Assembly (NCBI GenBank): GCA_017556885.1
Contig: JAFYLV010000129.1
Location: 1-9,277, forward strand
Direction: 5' to 3'
Origin: Clostridia bacterium
Lineage (GTDB): Bacteria; Bacillota; Clostridia; Oscillospirales; QAMX01
DNA length: 9,277 nucleotides
Shown piece after piece: positions 6,314 through 9,277 of this stretch. A program made the translations under genes and the position numbers. Numbering within the stretch: the stretch's first letter is position 1; each line of letters opens with the position of its first letter. Below the pieces are notes generated by a model. The model saw nothing but the letters and a program-made list of their open reading frames with translations, did not search any database and was not told where the DNA came from.

Positions 6314-7041
6314 ACAGTCTCGTCCGAATGGGCAAGGATATAATCCACGATGGGCTTGTTGCTGCCCGTCATGCCGTGGGGATGATGACCGCGCAGTGCT
6401 GCAGCCTTAACTGTCAGCAGTCCGCTGCCCTCCATAGCCTCGATGAGCAGGGCGCTGTTTTTGCGCCAATCCACCGTGGCATCCTCCGTGCCGTACACCA
6501 GCAGGATATGTACACCGCCCGCAATCAGCTTATCCGCGGAATTGATGGGATGCTCCGCAAACTTCATCAGATCGCAGCGCCGAACTCCGGGGTAGGCCGT
6601 GCAAAACTCCCTGTCAAAGGCTCTCTCCACGTCCGGATCGCCCAGCCGGCCGGGCCAGTCGTTGAAATTCAGCACCGGCGCATCGATATACATACACCGC
6701 ACAAGCTCCGGATAGAACCCCGCAAAGCGCACCGCGTGGGCACCGCCGCAGCTCATGCCAATGGGAATGCACTTCTTTTCCAGCCCGTATTTCTCCGATG
6801 CAAACGCAACGAAGCGGGCCTTGCGGTCACAATCCGCCTTGGTGGCAAGGCGGGTCTCATTTTCAACATAAGCGAGGCAAAATCCTCTTCCGAGCAGCTG
6901 CAGCTCCACATCGGGAAATGCGCCGAAATATTCGGTTTTCAGCATCCATTTTCCGTTTTTCTCTCCGTTTGGGAAAACCATAATGCATCTTTTTTCCTCA
7001 AAGAGAAACTCCTCTTTGGGGAATCCGTTCCACAGATCCAT
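6310..7041 (-). CDS. Alpha/beta hydrolase, possible carbohydrate esterase
   Basis: This is a predicted cytoplasmic serine hydrolase of the alpha/beta fold, 243 residues from the chosen start. The nucleophile elbow is IGMSCGG (94-100) with Ser97; the acid is probably Asp187 in LVYGTEDATVDW; the histidine lies in RGHHPHGM (218-224), either His219, His220 or His222. The GHHPHG ending resembles hydrolases often found beside polysaccharide-degrading enzymes, so deacylation of a glycan is plausible but unproven. No signal peptide is seen. I chose the ATG at 7041 over the in-frame ATG at 7083 because AGGAGA lies 7 bases before it (7049-7054), and the longer version would overlap the end of GH95 by 23 bases with no evident site. 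It follows GH95 by 19 bases and overlaps eutH by 4 bases (ATGA). The substrate is unknown, and a peptidase or other esterase role is not excluded. Confidence 0.88.
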   Translation of the reverse strand: MDLWNGFPKEEFLFEEKRCIMVFPNGEKNGKWMLKTEYFGAFPDVELQLLGRGFCLAYVENETRLATKADCDRKARFVAFASEKYGLEKKCIPIGMSCGGAHAVRFAGFYPELVRCMYIDAPVLNFNDWPGRLGDPDVERAFDREFCTAYPGVRRCDLMKFAEHPINSADKLIAGGVHILLVYGTEDATVDWRKNSALLIEAMEGSGLLTVKAAALRGHHPHGMTGSNKPIVDYILAHSDETV

Positions 7042-7048
7042 TTTCTTC

Positions 7049-7054
7049 TCTCCT
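7049..7054 (-). promoter_or_regulatory. Ribosome binding site that fixes the hydrolase start
   Basis: AGGAGA on the minus strand, 7 bases before the ATG at 7041, lies in the 19-base gap after the GH95 TAA (7061-7063). It supports the shorter hydrolase (Met-Asp-Leu-Trp start) rather than the version beginning at 7083 inside the GH95 gene. Confidence 0.85.
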
Positions 7055-7060
7055 GACTGT

Positions 7061-9277
7061 TTATACGATCCGGCAGGCAACACCGGCCTTCAGGCCAACG
7101 GTGAGGATCTCGCCGGAAATGGGAGTGCGGTCATTTGCCTTCAGCCGCAGTACGGTATCACGCGGGGAAACGGCCTTTGCAAAAATGACACGGCCGTCCT
7201 TCCACTCGATATCGACGGTGATATCGCCGCGAACCCGCAGTCCGCGCACCGATCCCTCCTGCCAATCCTCCGGCAGTGCGGGCAGAAGCTCCACCACGCG
7301 ATCCTCCACCTCACCGAGGTGGCTTTGGATGAGCATCTCCGTCATGCCGGAAACGGCACCGAAGTTGCCGTCGATTTGGAAGGGCGGATGCATGTCAAAG
7401 AGGTTCTCCGCCGTGGATCGCTGCATAAGGCAGCGCAGATTATACAGTGCGTTTTCGCCGTCATGCAGACGGGCAAAGAAGTTGATGACCCATGCGCGGG
7501 ACCAGCCGGTCTTAGCGCCGCCATTTTCCAGCCGGCGCTCGATGGTGCGGCGGGCGGCTGCATAGATCTCCGGGTTGCGCTCGTTGATCTGATCACCGGG
7601 GAAAAGGCCGAAGAGATGGGAAATATGGCGGTGACCGGGCTCACACTCCTCATAATCCCGGATCCACTCGGCAATGGTGCCGTACCGCTCGCTCACCCGC
7701 AGGGGCGGCAGGCGGTGAAGCACCGCCTCCAGCTTTCCGGGCAGTTCTTCGCCAAGTTCCAGCAGCCGGTATGCCTTGATCGTGCGGGTAAAGAGGGCAT
7801 GAATGATCTCAAAGTCCATGGTAGCACCGTAGGTGAACATGCAGGACTTCTTCTCACCGGTGTCGGGATCCGTATAGAAGAAGGAATTTTCCGGAGAGTT
7901 GGAGGGGCTGGTGACCAGGCGGCCTTCGCCGTCCTCTACCAGGAAGTCGCAGACGAAATCGCAGGCCCCCTTCATGATGGGCAGGATCTCCCGGAGATAT
8001 TCCCGATCCCCGGTAAACTCATAATGCTCCCAAAGATTGAGGCACAACCAGGACCCTGCCAGGGGGAAGAAGCCGCATCCTACCAGATCATGCACTCCGG
8101 TGCGGCCAAAGATATCAGAGGTATGGTTGATAACCCAGCCCCCGGCACCGAAGAGGCGCTCTGCCGTCTTGACGCCAAAACCACTGTTCATCTTCATAAA
8201 GTGGCTATAGGGAGCAAAAGCCTCACTCATGTTCGCCGTTTCCACCGGCCAGTAGTTCATCTGGAGGTTAATATTCGTGTGGTAGTCACTTCCCCAAGGC
8301 GGGGTAAAGCCGTGGCACCAGATTCCCTGCAGGTTTGCAGGCACACGGGCGCGCTTGCCGCTGGATTCGATGAGCAGATAGCGGCCAAAATTGTAATACA
8401 GAACGTACAGATCGGGATCTTCCACGCCCTCCTTGACGCGGGTAAGGCGGGCATCGGTGGGAACGTCCTCATGCTCCGGGGCGGAGAGCTTCAGTTCCAC
8501 CCGGTCAAACCATGCCTTGTGGGCGGCGATATGCTCGGCGCGGAGGGTCTCATAGTCCTTTGCCTTTGCCGCAGCAATGTCGGAAAGCAGCTTTCCCTTC
8601 CAGTCGATAGACGGATCCAAATCATATTTTTCCACACTGTAATCGGTGGCAAAGGCTGCGCGGATCAGCACGTAGCTTGCGCCTTCAATGTGGAGAAACT
8701 TCTTGTTCGGAGTGACCGCACCGTCGGTCTCCACATCCAACCGGGCACCGAAACACATACCTTCGCCGCCCTTGCCGTAGTGAGGATGCTCCATCCAGGT
8801 GAGCTGACCGTTTAAAACGATGGTGTTCGGATCCAGCACACCGGAGGATGCATCCTGCGTACGCTCATATTTCACATCACAGACGATGCACTTCTCCTCT
8901 GCCTCGAGCCGATGCACCAGAATATCCGCCGGATCGCTGACAAAGGTCTCACTTTTGAATGCGATGCCGCCCTTGCGGTAGCTGACGCGCGCAATGGCCT
9001 CGGAAAGCTCCAATTCCTTTCGGTAATCGGTGTATTCTCCCTCGTTCTGCATCTCCAGCGTCAGCTCGCCAAAGCTCTCATAGAAGCGCACGCGGGAGGG
9101 ATCGGAAAGGAACTCATCCTCGCAGATCTGGCTTCCCTCAACGAATTTTTCCGCAAAAAGCAGACGGCGGATCTCCGCAAGGGCCTCCGGGGAAGCATGA
9201 TAATTCTCCTCAATTTGTCTGCCGCTCCAAAGAGATTCCTCGTTGATCTCGATGATCTCTTTATCCGGGCCGCCGTA
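7061..9277 (-). CDS. Alpha-L-fucosidase, GH95 family, 5' end cut by window edge
   Basis: This predicted inverting exo-alpha-L-fucosidase (family typical: alpha-1,2-linked fucose on galactose) has 738 residues in the window, and the frame is open to the right edge. Visible residue 1 is at the edge, and the GTG at 9091 is an internal Val in DPSRVRFYESFGEL, not the start. The N-terminal beta-domain begins near YGGPDKEIIEINEESLWSGR (1-20), which matches the family consensus and implies that roughly 20-30 residues are missing. The (alpha/alpha)6 barrel holds RVPANLQGIW (311-320) and YHTNINLQMNYWPVE (332-346). Further on are SPSNSPENS (457-465) and FQIDGNFGAV (633-642). By recall of the bifidobacterial AfcA enzyme, Asn335, Asn337 and Asp636 would form the base relay and Glu463 the acid. 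His333 in HxNxN favours fucose over L-galactose, which is linked to Thr there. A signal peptide cannot be judged because the N-terminus is outside. It is the first visible gene of an operon with the hydrolase and eutH. Confidence 0.95.
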   Translation of the reverse strand, partial: YGGPDKEIIEINEESLWSGRQIEENYHASPEALAEIRRLLFAEKFVEGSQICEDEFLSDPSRVRFYESFGELTLEMQNEGEYTDYRKELELSEAIARVSYRKGGIAFKSETFVSDPADILVHRLEAEEKCIVCDVKYERTQDASSGVLDPNTIVLNGQLTWMEHPHYGKGGEGMCFGARLDVETDGAVTPNKKFLHIEGASYVLIRAAFATDYSVEKYDLDPSIDWKGKLLSDIAAAKAKDYETLRAEHIAAHKAWFDRVELKLSAPEHEDVPTDARLTRVKEGVEDPDLYVLYYNFGRYLLIESSGKRARVPANLQGIWCHGFTPPWGSDYHTNINLQMNYWPVETANMSEAFAPYSHFMKMNSGFGVKTAERLFGAGGWVINHTSDIFGRTGVHDLVGCGFFPLAGSWLCLNLWEHYEFTGDREYLREILPIMKGACDFVCDFLVEDGEGRLVTSPSNSPENSFFYTDPDTGEKKSCMFTYGATMDFEIIHALFTRTIKAYRLLELGEELPGKLEAVLHRLPPLRVSERYGTIAEWIRDYEECEPGHRHISHLFGLFPGDQINERNPEIYAAARRTIERRLENGGAKTGWSRAWVINFFARLHDGENALYNLRCLMQRSTAENLFDMHPPFQIDGNFGAVSGMTEMLIQSHLGEVEDRVVELLPALPEDWQEGSVRGLRVRGDITVDIEWKDGRVIFAKAVSPRDTVLRLKANDRTPISGEILTVGLKAGVACRIV

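Noticed and set aside
7081..7083. Upstream ATG giving a 257-residue hydrolase
   Set aside because: It would overlap the GH95 coding end and lacks a ribosome binding site, whereas the ATG at 7041 has AGGAGA at ideal spacing.
6983..8815. A 610-codon open frame on the plus strand opposite GH95
   Set aside because: It lies opposite an intact GH95 with all catalytic motifs. The translated product shows no family features and no ribosome binding site or operon context.
9089..9091. GTG as a possible start of the GH95 gene
   Set aside because: The frame stays open to the right edge, and the 62 codons before this GTG encode family-conserved sequence (YGG...INEESLWSG), so the GTG is an internal valine.

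Overview
The window reads as a carbohydrate-use region of an anaerobic, probably gut-associated Firmicute (Clostridia). This is inferred from the look of the sequence: TATAAT -10 boxes, purine-rich ribosome binding sites, tightly packed short-gap operons, moderately high GC and the gene families present. No rRNA or other taxonomic marker is present, so the assignment is tentative. All eight genes lie on the minus strand, so transcription runs from the right edge to the left edge. There is no gene-free stretch longer than about 100 bases, and I see no tRNA, rRNA, CRISPR array or mobile element.

Right-hand unit (about 9277 down to 5218): a GH95 alpha-L-fucosidase, cut at its N-terminus by the window edge; a small alpha/beta hydrolase with a complete-looking Ser-Asp-His set; and a clear EutH-type (ethanolamine permease family) membrane protein. 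The hydrolase follows GH95 by 19 bases, and hydrolase and EutH overlap by ATGA, so the three look co-transcribed and translationally coupled. A strong intrinsic terminator, whose hairpin contains the eutH stop codon, closes the unit.

Left-hand unit (about 5213 down to 1): a promoter with a perfect TATAAT precedes an SLC13/ArsB-type anion (citrate-like) transporter, a nitroreductase-family flavoprotein and a GH29 alpha-L-fucosidase. A second TATAAT promoter in the 50-base gap then precedes araA (L-arabinose isomerase) and araD (L-ribulose-5-phosphate 4-epimerase, lacking only about its last two residues at the window edge). No terminator separates GH29 from araA, so read-through into araAD is possible.

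How the genes may work together (inference): two alpha-L-fucosidases of unrelated folds and a possible esterase could strip fucose and acyl groups from imported oligosaccharides, while AraA and AraD carry arabinose to D-xylulose 5-phosphate. Fucose together with arabinose points to plant cell-wall glycans, such as fucosylated arabinogalactan, rhamnogalacturonan or xyloglucan, rather than mucin, which lacks arabinose. No sugar transporter, fucose isomerase/kinase/aldolase or araB is visible; they may lie outside the window. The oddest features are an orphan eutH in a fucosidase operon, and an anion transporter plus nitroreductase in front of the second fucosidase.
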